Positions 1 to 11,526 of a stretch of 64,000 bases of DNA are shown in pieces. Numbering within the stretch: the stretch's first letter is position 1; every line of letters begins with the position of its first letter. The notes under the pieces were generated by a model. The model saw only the letters and a list, made by a program, of their open reading frames with translations, was not told the DNA's origin and did no database searches. Both the position numbers and the translations under genes were made by a program. Origin of the DNA: Azadirachta indica (lineage: Eukaryota > Streptophyta > Magnoliopsida > Sapindales > Meliaceae); NCBI GenBank assembly GCA_022749755.1, contig CM040440.1:3185769-3249768 (forward strand), in the 5' to 3' direction.

Positions 1-398
1 ACACTTGTAACGAGCAATCTGTGCACATTCAACGATGACACAAGCGAGTCGGGGTGCTTATGCGAAAGCCTGTCTATGTACACAAAACCGACCACAAAAC
101 ACGAGGGGCTACAATTTGTGTATCTGTACATCCTCTCCAAATACTTAGCTATGCTTATATTCGGTGCCCTAACGCCATGGAATGCGTTCAAGCTTTTTCC
201 AAGACGAGCTGATCCGCTGACACTGTTCAACCCATTCCTCGGCTGCTGGCTCAAGCTATCCGCGAGTCTGTCATTTCTAGCCACTAGCTTCTCTAGCACA
301 CAAGAGATTATGGTTAGGACTCTTGGTGTGGTCGACTCTATTTGGCTTGGCTCCGGTGGCCGGCTTTGGTGGTTAGAGTACTCCGTGGCGGCTAACAT
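1..398 (-). CDS. U-type (P-type) cyclin, N-terminal part, cut by the window edge
   Basis: Partial gene running leftward out of the window; about 132 codons are visible from an ATG at 398-396. Cyclin-U proteins are small plant cyclins that bind CDKA and resemble yeast PHO80. The reading frame shows the family hallmarks in order: TPRVLTIIS, then EKLVARND, then FHGVRAP-ISIAKYLER, then YTNCSPSCFVVGFVYIDR and SLNVHRLLVT. The order and wording resemble Arabidopsis CYCU1;1. Between the first two blocks and FHGVRAP there is a Ser/Asn-rich insert of about 25 residues. No stop codon or intron is seen in this stretch. An upstream ATG in the same frame is followed at once by a stop (TAA), which supports the chosen start. 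The rest of the cyclin box lies outside the window. Confidence 0.88.
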   Translation of the reverse strand, partial: MLAATEYSNHQSRPPEPSQIESTTPRVLTIISCVLEKLVARNDRLADSLSQQPRNGLNSVSGSARLGKSLNAFHGVRAPNISIAKYLERMYRYTNCSPSCFVVGFVYIDRLSHKHPDSLVSSLNVHRLLVTS

Positions 399-999
399 TT
401 ATGCCATTGTAGAATTTCCCGAGGCATTTGGGTGGTTAGGAGTGAGTGTGTGCTTTATGATTGCATAGGGGGTTTATCTCAGTTGAAATGGAGGGATAAA
501 ATTGGTTTCGACGCGTCCACATGTGGTAGTTCTAGCATTCGAAGAATTTGGAAGGTCGGATTGCGATTGTGAAGGGCGACGAGTGAATTTGATCTGTTGG
601 ATTTGACGGGTTCCCATGTGTTGATTGGCAGGAAATCGGGAGGGGCTTCATTTTGGAATGTGACCACTCATCAACTGCTTGGTCCAAACTCCAAATTGTC
701 TAGTTCGCTCTTAACCAGAAGTATGACTTGGCTGAAATCCAGAAAATCTGGCACCGTTACGATTGTGCACGGCCATCACGACCCCAGTGGAAAAGATTTT
801 AACATATTGTCGACATTAAATCAAAGTGAATTGTAGTTTTACTATTGACAATTTTAAATTTTAATCATCAATCTTATATGAACAAAAGAATTTTGGTATT
901 TCATCATACAGAAATAAGGTTCAAAATTTCTGACGAAGAATGATGATTGTATTAAAAAGCCTCGGGATCGTGCTGCAAGAGAGAAAACCATTTGGGGGT
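399..999. other. Intergenic: upstream of the cyclin-U gene and 3' flank of the EXS gene
   Basis: About 600 bases hold the presumed 5' leader and promoter of the cyclin-U gene and the 3' untranslated region of the EXS gene; both are transcribed leftward. Short open frames exist on both strands (for example 479-667 minus and 597-836 plus), but I recognise nothing in them. Confidence 0.5.
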
Positions 1000-3900
1000 C
1001 TACACATTGTGGTCGTCGGAAACAAGTAACTTGGTTTCCTCATTCGCGACGTCTTTTTCAGTGAGCTGAATATTAGACTTGGAGGTCATTTTATTCCACT
1101 CATTTTCCACACGGAAGAAAGCCCATTGGAAGCGACGGAGCATCTCCAGAGCAGTGATTGTGAACACAGTAAGGTAATTATGCCGGAGATGGGCAGAAAG
1201 CTTGTACGTCCAGGTGCATCGCAAGATCAAATTGCTTCCTATCACCCAAACATACACCTGCAAATACATACGTGAATAAATAATGTGCAAATACATGAGA
1301 AAAAATTTACACACTAAACCAACACAACCAAATTAGAAGATGTTGAGTCATCCGTGGGATAGTCCAGGGGTTTTAGGGCATGATGGCCCTAAGTACTATT
1401 AGGCCTTCAATAGCCATTTTAATGGAAAACTGTCTGAAGTCAAATGTTTACACTGGCTTTTATGACTGCGCTGATGTTATTAATTGGGCTGCCAGGTGAG
1501 AAGTCTATTGAAAAGATGAGATGCAGGAGATATTATTCTGAACAATGCAATAGTACAAAATGCATAATCTTACCCATTTGCGTCCATATAGAAGGTATGA
1601 GCACATATGTGGCCTGCTGAACTTGAAAATCCGAGTGAAGCAACTGTAGAATGAAAGAATAGGCACATGACTTAAAAATGTACTAGTATGAGGTCAAAAT
1701 GCTTAGAGTCAATTGTGGTATATTAATGACTCGAATTTCCACCCACATCCAAGTGCGAAATACAAAATACAAAACAAAAGAAGGATACAAGCATCACAAG
1801 ATAGTAAATTTTATCACATCAGACGAAATACAATCATTGAAATCAGAAACCTAGTGAGTTTTCTCCAGTAACGTCTTCAAAAATAAACAATAGTGACATT
1901 TGATATTTGTATACAAGAGTGAACTATGATATAAATCTATAGTTGAAAAGAAGTTCCAATTTCATTGATCTCTGACTCTAAGTAGTGGGATATAATGTGG
2001 TTCAACAATTAAGAGAATTTAAGACCAAGTGCCAAAAACAGACAATATAATATTTGAGAAGGTCTATAAGAGCATATGACATACCTCAGGTCCCAATCTC
2101 GAGTCACATCCCAATAGAATGAATATGAAGAGTTCAAAACACTAGAGAGAAGCCAGAGTGGCCGATAAAAGTTTGTCCACCTATCAGGGAGGAGATGATA
2201 TTTAAGGGCCGAAAGAAAAATCACAGGTACTGAGGTCGAATATTTTAAAGCTGAAACAATAAGGCAGAGAAGTTACAGTTGCATAAAAATAAAAAGCAAT
2301 ATTACTTCAATACATATATAAATGCTTACATGCATGTATACAATACAACAATACATGCACATAACACATGCAAGTAGATATGTATATTTAAAAAAATACT
2401 TGGAACAATCTTATCCCCAATAATGCAATTTGATGCCCTCCAAAAGGAAAAAAATATTCATAGGTGTGCAGTGTTTTTTGCCCTGGATATGCAAGTGAAA
2501 GGAAAAACAGAATCTTAAAATGATTGAAGATTGCATGTACATTCAAATTCTAAATGCCAAGTGATCTTACCATTAAGAAGGGTTGCTTTCTCCCTAGTAT
2601 CCTTGTATTGTCGAAGACATTGGAACAAACGGAAAAGGTAAGGCAAAACTAGAACTAAAGGAATTGCAATGGAGTGACTTCCGCAAACAGAATCAGCTTC
2701 AAACCAGGCAATAGTGGCAACCTGCATGTTTTAAGAAACAATATCTTAAGAAAAGCAGCTCCAGCTTCTGTAGCTATATACATATCATAAAAGAAAATCA
2801 TGTAAGACACTAAAACAATATAAGTTGCTACGAATTACATAAGCAAATTTAGAAGTAAATTGCATGCAGATCATTTGAAAATATATCTACTCAATCCTCA
2901 CATTTAGTCGAGCATTTGATCATCTTTCCATCCCTTCAAGCCAAGAAGTCTATCAAAAGTTCCCAAATATGGCTTTTAAAGGAATAACAGCAAGTACAAC
3001 TGTATCACAAATATCTTACACTATAATACCTATTCCAATTGTCTGCTAGTTGGCACAGGCTCTAGACATGATTTCACCACTATTCAACTCTAACAACATC
3101 AGGTGTCATACAATTGTTGCTTGACTGAAACGAAAGCCTTCATCAAATGTATCATTTTGGTTGTTCAAATAACATTTTAGTTGGTTTGGCATCACTAAAA
3201 ACGTAAATACTGATATATATTGTATCAACAGAAACTCATGACAAACACTAATTGGATGGGGAACAAAAATGTAGAAACTTGGGATGAGCTAGTGTTCAAG
3301 CTATTAGAGTTGCTCGTGAACAAAACAATGACCTGTCGATGAACCATCCGACATACTGAACGCTCCAAATCTGAAAACACCTGCAAAAAATTAACAATAA
3401 CAAATCAACAAGGAGATATATTAACACAATGGCAGTTAGGTATCCTAAAAAATATTATAGACTGAGAACAATAAAATATTTCTGATCTCACTCTCCCAAA
3501 ATAGAGCAAAATAAAAAAATTCTGATAACAACATTCTATAGTTTGTCAATTATACTGTCAGTTTCCCCAAAGTAAATGTGCGAGATAGACAGGGAAAGGA
3601 GGAGGTAATAATATCTGAATAACAATTTATATTTCAAAAAATTAAACAAATAAACACAACTTCAATATTATGATACTCAATTCAGTTGCAAAAAGGTTTT
3701 CAACAGTTTGACTATTTGAAGGTTATCCTTTGCAAAGGAATGGTTCACCACAAGGATAGCTTTTGTTATCTTACTGACATTACAAATTTCTCTTTTTTCT
3801 TTTATATTCTATCACAAGAGAGTCTTTAATAGATTTAGTAAGCATCAGATGATTGCCCCCAAATAGTAGAAATAATTAAACTCATCAGATATAACTTCCA

Positions 3901-6832
3901 CATATCACAGATACCCAAGAAGAATCTTAATTGTAGCACATAAACAGCTACTCCCAGCATAATGAGAAACAGTCTTTTTCTGTATCTTTGTACCTGTGCC
4001 AAACCAAAATAACTACACAACTTGAACCAACAATCAAAACAGTAAAATTTTTGCAGTTTTTAAACCTCACATTTTGAATCAACTCTAGGAACCAAGGAAT
4101 TAGAAATCATCAACAAAGCTATTAAAAGCATTACGACACCACATATCTACACAACAGAACTCATGATATACGATACATTCAATATAGGGATGCAGGGTCT
4201 TTGAAAGACAAGGGCTAATTTGACAATAGAACATATTGGACATACCTTTGCCATGGAGGTCAAAATATCAGCCAAGAAGAAGTCAGAAAACGATATTGCC
4301 TGTATTCATCACATACAATAAGTGTAACAAAAACATGGCATGTAAACTACCTGAAATTCAAGCTATGAATTGACACTAAAGTGTCTTGACAAGTGACCTC
4401 AGAAGACAATTTATTGATATAGCTTTCTCTTTTTGATTTCCTCAACTCACACAGGAATAATATAACATTATCATGTCAGAAAGAACAAAAATTGCACGGA
4501 TGACCTACAACAGGAAAAAAATCAAAGTAAACCACTCGCCTGTAGGGGGAGAACTATCCGCCAAAGAGTCCTTAACAAGTAGTAGCGGGATGACAGATAA
4601 AAAATATCAAATGGGAATATCAAAATCATCGCAACAGCAATATATAATAGCACCTGCAGCACAGAGCATTTAAAACTTAATACAGTTTCTATATATTATT
4701 CAAGTGATCAACGGCGAAACAAATATTAAACTAGAAATAGCTCATAAGTTATAAAGAAAATAAAGAATTAAACAATTATTCAAAATGAAATAAGTAATTA
4801 GGAAGAGTGGATGCATCTATTACACTGGTTGTGAAGCCGCCAATGACACTTCTCCATGTGAATAAAGATAAAGATATGCTGTCATGCTAGTTGGGACAAC
4901 AATAGTCATCCATGTGGCACACTGCAAATGTCAAAAGGAGTACAAGGAATTAATTGGAGGTGATATACATCATAAAATGAATTATTTTAGAAGTAATGAA
5001 ATCAACAATAAATGAGCAAGGCATTCAAGGAAAAAGTAGATTGTAAGTTATAAAATACACTTAATTAAGGCCAGAACTCCAGAAAAGAGAAGAGGAATTT
5101 TGAGATAAAAGGAACTGCGAGATAACAAAAGAAACATGAAATTATGGATGCCTTTAAAGAAATCATCACTACCTATGAAATCACAATTTTATCAACTACT
5201 GCTCAGAAAGCAATTGGAATGTTGCTAGTATTTTAATCATAAGGAATTGAAATTTAGATGCCTTCCCAGTATAACTGGAATTATGCTACTTTAGATTCAG
5301 AAAAGCAGAATGATGTGGAAAAAATTGAAAGATTACTGAACCAGCTACTTTCCTAAAACCCATTGCCACATTGTGTTAGAAGAATTTCTTTTTGTAAGAT
5401 GTTAGAATAATCATCACACAAATATACAGAAGTGCAAAATACAAGTTAAAAATTGGACATCCTCTGCAACTATAGCCTCAACTATAGCAGATAATCATCC
5501 TAAATGACACGTAAAAAGGTAGACAAGTGGGCCCAGGACCAGTCTGGATAGAAGTATAACATAAAACTAAGTATAAAGCCTGAATCTCATAGCAAATTGT
5601 TCAACTAATAGAAAAGGCAGAGAAGGTAAATATGAAAATACCGTAATGGTAACAACAGAGCCAAGTTTTGTGCCTAGATTATACACTGATGAGTTGACAA
5701 ATTCAATACCTTCCATATTTCTCTGTGCGTAAGAGGATCTTGATCAAGATCAAAAGTTTTTGCATAATTAACATTAGCCTGGGCAAAAACCCATAAATTT
5801 ACTCCCCAGAGCCAAACCATCATAGTCTGCCATACAAATCCAAGAGGAAATATAACTATTCTAGAAAAGAAGAGGTAGGAATGAAATTAAAATATTTCAT
5901 TGTCTACGATAAACCATAACTAACCACAAGAAGAAGAGGATTATAATACAAAAATGCCTCGTAAAGAAAAAGATCCCGTAAATCTGCACTCATCCTCATA
6001 ACAGAATCCCATCCAACCTGCAAAATATACATATTACCAATAAGAGCATGGCGACAATCTGATCAAATAATATATTACTGCCATGACATCTGAAACCTCC
6101 AATCTGTAGGCTAAAAAAAAAAAAAAACTGACCTTGCAGCAAACAAAACCCCAAACCAAAAACAGCAGTACCTGGACATAATCCCAAGTTAGGATAAGAG
6201 GAAATGTATACAAAATAAAAAATAAAAACCAATCAATATAAAAGAATACAAGGGTTAAAAGATACAATCGTGTAAAGTCAAGCAAAGACAGTACTGATCA
6301 TAATCATGCCATACACTTACTAGATAACTATTACATGGAAAATTGCCTTATACTTTGATCTTTTATTTTCTTCAGAAGAAAAACAACAACATAGAAATGA
6401 ATATGAATTTTAAGTTGAGCCACTGCTCATCAATGCAAAATACAAACTCATGAATAACTAAACAACAAAAAGTAAATCCCAGAATATCACTAACAACAAA
6501 ACCTTGAATCTCCATAATAATACAGGAGACGGCATGATAGCAACAGTACTCATTGGTTGACCAGCGCTCTTCACACCATTTGCTTCTGTTTGCAAGAAAC
6601 CTTCCTCAACACCATTTCCCACCTCATCACCTGACAGACATTATACAACAATGAGCAATACTCACAAATTATCCACCAAAGCAAAACAAATACATAAATA
6701 ATAACTATTACAAAATCAATTCTTGAAAAAAGTTGATAACTCTCGTGTACCAAAATCGGAAACTACGGCTCTGCTTCCAGACTTTCTTAAATGCGGACTG
6801 TTAACAGACGCAGCTGCTAGACCGCCAAACAT
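1000..6832 (-). CDS. EXS (ERD1/XPR1/SYG1) domain membrane protein, 13 exons
   Basis: Predicted 471-residue multi-pass membrane protein with an EXS domain and no SPX domain, like Arabidopsis At5g35730/At2g32295. The EXS domain is shared with phosphate exporters and the ER-retention protein ERD1; the function of the plant SPX-less forms is not settled. Coding exons on the minus strand, from the start: 6751-6832, 6503-6630, 6133-6171, 5925-6017, 5710-5826, 4826-4921, 4540-4653, 4246-4299, 3333-3380, 2571-2721, 2085-2250, 1574-1643, 1000-1257. All phases join without a stop. The protein starts MFGG and has a soluble N-terminus of about 60 residues. Recognisable blocks are IFPFDIFYLSSR, EADSVCGSHSIAIP, RLFQCLRQYKD, FYRPLWLLSS, SFYWDVTRDWDL and LSAHLRHNYLTVF. 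Intron 7 begins with GC rather than GT. Length and exon structure look intact. Confidence 0.93.
4300..4539 (-). other. GC-AG intron 7 of the EXS gene
   Basis: On the minus strand the exon end reads ...CTACAG and the intron starts GCGAGT (donor GC at 4539-4538); the acceptor precedes exon 8 at 4299. The joined protein reads ...VLPLQ/AISFSDFF..., matching the family. No GT in the vicinity keeps the frame, so a GC donor is the simplest reading. Confidence 0.75.
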
Positions 6833-7212
6833 AGATGTATATAGCAGATAGTAAACGTATCAATGAACGCCACCTAGCTCACAAAAACAATCTGCAAAAC
6901 TGAATTCAGTATGGCAATTCACAAGCACAAAAAATGGAAATTTCCTGTTTTTCGCTAGGTACAAAAAAATGGAAATTATCCTGAATACAACCACAATCTA
7001 TTCTGCTTTTCGCTAGGTTTAACTACACGGTACAATAAAAAAAAAAAAAAACACACAAGAAACGAAAAATTCAGCTTGTTAAGAAATGTAAATTACAGCG
7101 AAATTACAATTGCAATGCAAATTTCCTATTTGCTTTGATGAAATTAATTTGTGAGGAAATTTTCTCAAGAGTTTGAATATGAAATTACTTTGCGGATCTA
7201 ATTAACACACAA
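6833..7212. other. 5' flank and leader region of the EXS gene
   Basis: AT-rich sequence upstream of the EXS start codon, probably 5' untranslated exon or intron plus promoter. It contains a run of A at about 7039-7053. No independent gene is visible. Confidence 0.5.
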
Positions 7213-7436
7213 CGGATCAGAAGATACGTACAGTAACAGTAGCGTTGATTGAACGTTATTGCGAAATGCGAACCTTATTGCGGTTTGCTGGATCTCCAAA
7301 CGCGAATTGGAGGGATTTTGAGATCGGATCAGAAGATACTTACAGTAACAGTGACGTTGATTGAACGTTATTGCGAAATGCGAAACTTATTGCGGTTCGC
7401 TGGATCTCAAAACGTGAATTGGAGGGATTTTGAGTG
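7213..7436. repeat. 112-bp tandem duplication upstream of the EXS gene
   Basis: Two direct copies, 7213-7324 and 7325-7436, differ at only a few positions by eye. Each begins CGGATCAGAAGATAC and ends GGATTTTGAG. On the minus (sense) strand each copy holds a donor-like site: TTACTGTAAGTATC in the copy farther from the start codon and TTACTGTACGTATC in the nearer copy. This fits a 5' untranslated exon whose end, including its splice donor, was duplicated. Confidence 0.85.
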
Positions 7437-7704
7437 AGATTTAAGAAGCGGGAGAGAGGAGACAAAATGCCTATGTTGCGGGACTGATTTGCAAATTTAG
7501 GAATTTATAGGGTTGCTTTGGCCGTTTAATGCGCAATTAAAGGCTGCGTTTTGGCTTGGTTTGCAGAAAATATGTTTCTTGACTTATTTACATCAACGTT
7601 GAAAATAAAGAAAAATGTTAATTTTTTTTAATATTATAAATTGCATGTAGTCTTGATTATTGAATTTAATTTATCTAACTCCACCTTTTTTGTAGAGTAA
7701 AATA
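7437..7704. other. Intergenic, upstream of the EXS gene
   Basis: Probable promoter side of the EXS gene; AT-rich, with no gene and no clear motif. Confidence 0.4.
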
Positions 7705-8790
7705 GAACCCCTAAGGTAGTCCGAACACCGATAGAGACGTCGAGGTCCCGAATCCAGGTCGGGTATGGGTGAACCTACACCTAAACCCGCATACATTATG
7801 ATTTGCCCGGATCCGGATGAAAACCCAGATGAATGTACACCCGCGTTTAACGTACACGTAAATTCAAATTTTCAAAACGAGACACAAACACTTGATTTAA
7901 ATTTTTTTATTTTTATTTTTTACTTTTATTTCTAATTTAAAATTTAATAATGTTGATTTCGTTTTATTTTCATTGTACCTGAACTTTAATTCAACAGAAA
8001 CAATGTAAATTTAGTTTCATAACAAAAGAACATAAAATCATTTAATTAATGCAAGCGTCCAACAAACCAACAAACTAACAAACTATCACAATTTAATTTA
8101 AGTTCACAATTACAAATATCACAAAGGAACAATTCATCTTCTGTAAGTTTAATTTTATTTTTTTATTAAATAAAATTAAAAAAATGAAAATAAATAAAAA
8201 AAATAATTGAAACATTTACTTGAATCACAAAAAATTCACAATTACAACTATCACAAACAAACAATTCACAAGAGTGAATTTGTACTGTAGTCTGTCAGAT
8301 TTATATGTTTTTGAAAATTAAGTGATAAATTTCCAGCATGAACACAATTCAAATGTTCATAATAAACGTAATTTTGATTGCCTTCCCATGAACACTGTGT
8401 TCAGGAATGCAAGAAGAAAATCATGGCCAACAAAATAATGACAAAAGTAGCATATATAGACTAATCATCCGCAGCAAAAGCAAATAGTTAAAACTAATGA
8501 ACAAAGAAGGGTGAAAATTTTCTCTTACCCGTAAATCGGTGGGTGGAATTGAAGTGGATGTCTTTTTCTATTTTTTTAGTTTTTAAGTTTAAAAGAAAAC
8601 TAATTTAATCAATTTTTTTTTACACACTTGGGTATACAGGCAACAAATCCGGGTTTATAAAATAATGACCACCATATATTCGGGCGTTTTTTAATATGCG
8701 GATCGGATAAAACCGGACATATAACACGTAAGCAAATGTGGATACAGACCGAGTACGGGTTTTCTTGCCATCCCCATCAAAAAGGTGATC
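7705..8790. mobile_element. Decayed non-autonomous DNA-transposon-like sequence (hAT-like?)
   Basis: Both ends carry clusters of CCCG/CGGG motifs in opposite orientation. The left end (7715-7850) has AACCCGC, GCCCGGATCCGG and ACCCGCG; the right end (8630-8770) has TTGGGTAT, ATCCGGGTTT, TCGGGCG and TACGGGTT. The middle is AT-rich without coding sequence. Inverted subterminal repeats of a short GC motif around an AT-rich core are typical of non-autonomous hAT elements. I could not find a clean terminal inverted repeat or target duplication, so both the boundaries and the class are uncertain. Confidence 0.35.
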
Positions 8791-9332
8791 AAGTCTTTAT
8801 ATCTTGGTGATTTTATTACATAACCCTGCATGATACTATTAAATGTTGTGGTTTTCCAATGAAAACACATTTTGTTAATTAGTTTCTGATTTGAAATGAT
8901 ATTTTTCTTTCGAATGATTTTTTATTTTTTTTCTTACTCAAAACGTGAAAGAGAATTAAAATTATTCTGTGAAAATTTTAATAATATGTACTTTTCGGTC
9001 AATTTTTATTATTTTTCTTGTTCAATACTCATTATGGGTAGTGAACTTGTCAACATGTTACCCAAGACCCCAAACACCGAAATATCCATAAACTAGAGGT
9101 TCTTCTCCCGTTAAATTAGATAATATAGTCTGTACGTATAGAGCTACATTAAAAAATAAATAAAAAGGATAATATAGTCTGTATAGAACTGCATTAAAAA
9201 ATAAACAAAAAAAAATCCTGGTAGAACAATAAAGCAACAAAAAAAACGGGAACAAAAGAATCATAATGCAAGATTCCAACGTACGGCTAAAGAAACTTGT
9301 GAAGTAGAGCTGAACAAGACAACTTTTCATTC
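8791..9332. other. Intergenic, 3' of the UBX gene, with a 49-bp tandem duplication
   Basis: AT-rich. It contains two adjacent copies of a segment of about 49 bp (9119-9167 and 9168-9211), both starting GATAATATAGTCTGTA and ending in an A-rich stretch. No gene is recognised. Confidence 0.5.
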
Positions 9333-10390
9333 CTAGAGAACTGTGATCATGGAGTTGGCAAGCCCTGATTCCTCGAAGGTCAATACACTTTCATAATCCA
9401 GAGTCTTCAAGGCCCCTGGAATAGCTTGTGTCAAGCGAAATTGCCTTGTCTCAGCTTCCTCAAAATGAGAAGAGCAGAAAGACCACAGCAACTGTATTGG
9501 ATCCGTACGCAAGAAATTCCTCCGCAACCTGCGACCATCAGGAAGACGGATTCCAACCCTGCAAAGGAGATTCCCATCTGCCGCAGGTTCCTCAGGAAGT
9601 GGAAGATATGTAGGTTTTTGAGGAGTGCGTGTAATTTCCTTCTTGTCAGGAATCAATGCACTAGGTTTCTCCATGTTTTCCATCGAATTACTTTCTCTTT
9701 GTCCTTTGGACAAAGTTGGACGATAATTCTTAGGGCCACTGTCCATGAGGGAACTAGATCTTCTAGCAAATCCTCTGGTTGAACCATTCCATGCCAGGAA
9801 CTCATTTTTTGACCTGTAATTGGGTCAATGACGAGCACTACAGGAGTAGATTCCAGTTTATAAAACGTGCAAAATTTAGTGCAGTCTGTTGTATCATCAT
9901 ACACCTGCCAGAAGATGAAGTAATTACTAATTGTTTCGGCAATAGCTTGGTTCGCCCATGTATCCCTATTCATTGTATGAGAAGCAAACTCTTTTGTAGA
10001 TTGCAAGTTCACAAGCAACCATTTGTCCTGATCACAAGCAGCATCTTTTGCGCTTTCAAATGGGCCCTTAAACATCAGATGATATGGCGGACGGTATAAA
10101 GAAGCAAGATTATGTCGTGAAGTTTCTTCTGTAGGTGTAGATGGAGCGCCTTCGTCGTCGGATTCCCAAAACCCAGTACGTTGACTTGTAAAGTTTGTAG
10201 CATCGCGATGAGTACCCATGGGAGATTGAATTTCATTATCAGCATAATAGAGTTGAAGCGCTTCATCCAGATTCCAACCGCTGGCCTTCAAAAATTTTCG
10301 AGCAGTCTCAGCGGTTTGGCCGACCGTGATCTCGAGAAAAGAAGAGATCTGGCTTTGCTTGTTACCAGTTGCTGATAATACTGATTCCAT
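9333..10390 (-). pseudogene. PUX7-like UBA/UAS/UBX protein gene, intronless and frameshifted
   Basis: Homologue of plant UBX-domain protein 7, an adaptor that links CDC48/p97 to ubiquitinated or neddylated substrates. The first frame starts at the ATG at 10390 and gives a UBA-like N-terminus (FLEITVGQTAETARKFL, about residues 18-34). A UAS thioredoxin-like domain follows (KWLLVNLQSTKEF, NRDTWANQA, FIFWQVYDD, STPVVLVIDPITGQ), up to ...LLEDLVP at residue 214. There the frame breaks. The next frame (9333-9746) resumes with MDSGPK and ends in a UBX domain (CRVGIRLPDGRRLRRNFL, IQLLWSFC, LTQAIPGA). One base is missing around 9747-9750, where the family has Phe (TTC) before MDSGP. Without the shift the protein would be about 352 residues, shorter than Arabidopsis PUX7 mainly in the linkers. 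There are no introns, unlike what I recall for PUX7 genes, suggesting a retrocopy. No poly(A) tail is visible. Confidence 0.8.
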
Positions 10391-11258
10391 TGCTTCCGAA
10401 TAACCGATGGAGGGAGAAAAACAAACGCACCAGTATTATATCAGTGTTTAAATGCCGGAAATAAGAAGTCGTTCCTCTGCCACCTATAAATAGGATGGAT
10501 TTTAATTTCGCTGCAAGTTATCAGGATTCTTTTTTTTCTCTCCTCGTATCAGGATTTACGTGGTTTATATTACCCTACTCCCAGCAGGTTAAGAAGTGAT
10601 GCGTTTTGATAAGTAGGGTTTTTGTTTCTCGGCACAACAGTTACACTCTTTATAGGATTCCTATTAGGGTTAGGATCGAAGTCAATGGATAATGAATAAA
10701 ACGAATATATTGATGAGCATTTGCAATGTAAGTATATATGTAAAATACGTAAAATTAATAATCTTTATTTGACGGAGCTCGAAAAATATTGGTAAAAGTT
10801 AAAGATCAGTACCGCCGGCAATTAATGCTCACTTAGCTAGAAAAATCAATTAAATTCTAATAAATGGTCATGACCAGAGGGCCGGCCGGGCTAGACTTTT
10901 AGCTTCAAATTGAACTTCTTCTCATCAATTAAACTCCAATACCCCAAAACCAAAAAAAGTGTAAACTGAGGATAGATTTTCTTGTGCAATGTTCCAAGGG
11001 TCTCTAAACCATTGGTGTGAATATATAAACTCGAATTATACTATTATTTTAAAAATTGACCGTAGATAAACTTTGATTACTTCAGTATCATTACGTCAAA
11101 AAACAAATAATAGTCATATCTCCACTCCACGTTTTGTATAATAAAATCTCATTCATTGATTCACCCCATTGTAACCATATATAAAAATTACAATATTGTA
11201 TAACTTAACTTCATGTGATATATATCAAAATAATTTTATCTTTATTTAAAACTTATAA
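10391..11258. other. Intergenic upstream of the UBX locus
   Basis: AT-rich. No gene is recognised. The sequence on the left probably holds the promoter side of the UBX locus, if it is expressed. Confidence 0.4.
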
Positions 11259-11520
11259 CAGAAAGAATGTTTATTACCTCCTGCTTTTTTAACTAATGCC
11301 CTCTTACCCCCTATAGTTTATCTAATACTCCATCATGTCTTGATTCTTTTTTTTTTAGATTTTATCCTTTAATTCAATTAATTTACAAATAGTAAAATCG
11401 AAAATATTAGAAATATTAAAGGACAAAATCATAATTCAGGAGATAATAGAATATTATGAAAAATATAGGAGGGTAATGAGGTATTGGCGGTAAAAGCAGG
11501 GGGTAATGGGCATTCACCCT
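11259..11520. mobile_element. 262-bp MITE with TIRs of about 100 bp and a TTATAA target duplication
   Basis: The left end (CAGAAAGAATGTTTATTACC) and the reverse complement of the right end (AGGGTGAATGCCCATTACC) align, and the similarity runs inward through CCTGC, TACCCTC-CTATA and TTTTGTCCTTTAAT-like blocks for about 100 bp. The same hexamer TTATAA flanks both sides (11253-11258 and 11521-11526). There is no coding capacity. The superfamily is not certain from ends this diverged. Confidence 0.72.
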
Positions 11521-11526
11521 TTATAA

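Noticed and set aside
76..468. Hydrophobic 130-codon open frame on the plus strand
   Set aside because: It is the antisense of the cyclin-U coding exon, which shows clear family motifs on the minus strand.
4473..4673. Open frame on the plus strand
   Set aside because: It overlaps exon 7 of the EXS gene in antisense and has no protein-like features.
5996..6285. Two hydrophobic minus-strand frames
   Set aside because: They are intron read-through around EXS exon 3; only 6133-6171 is coding.
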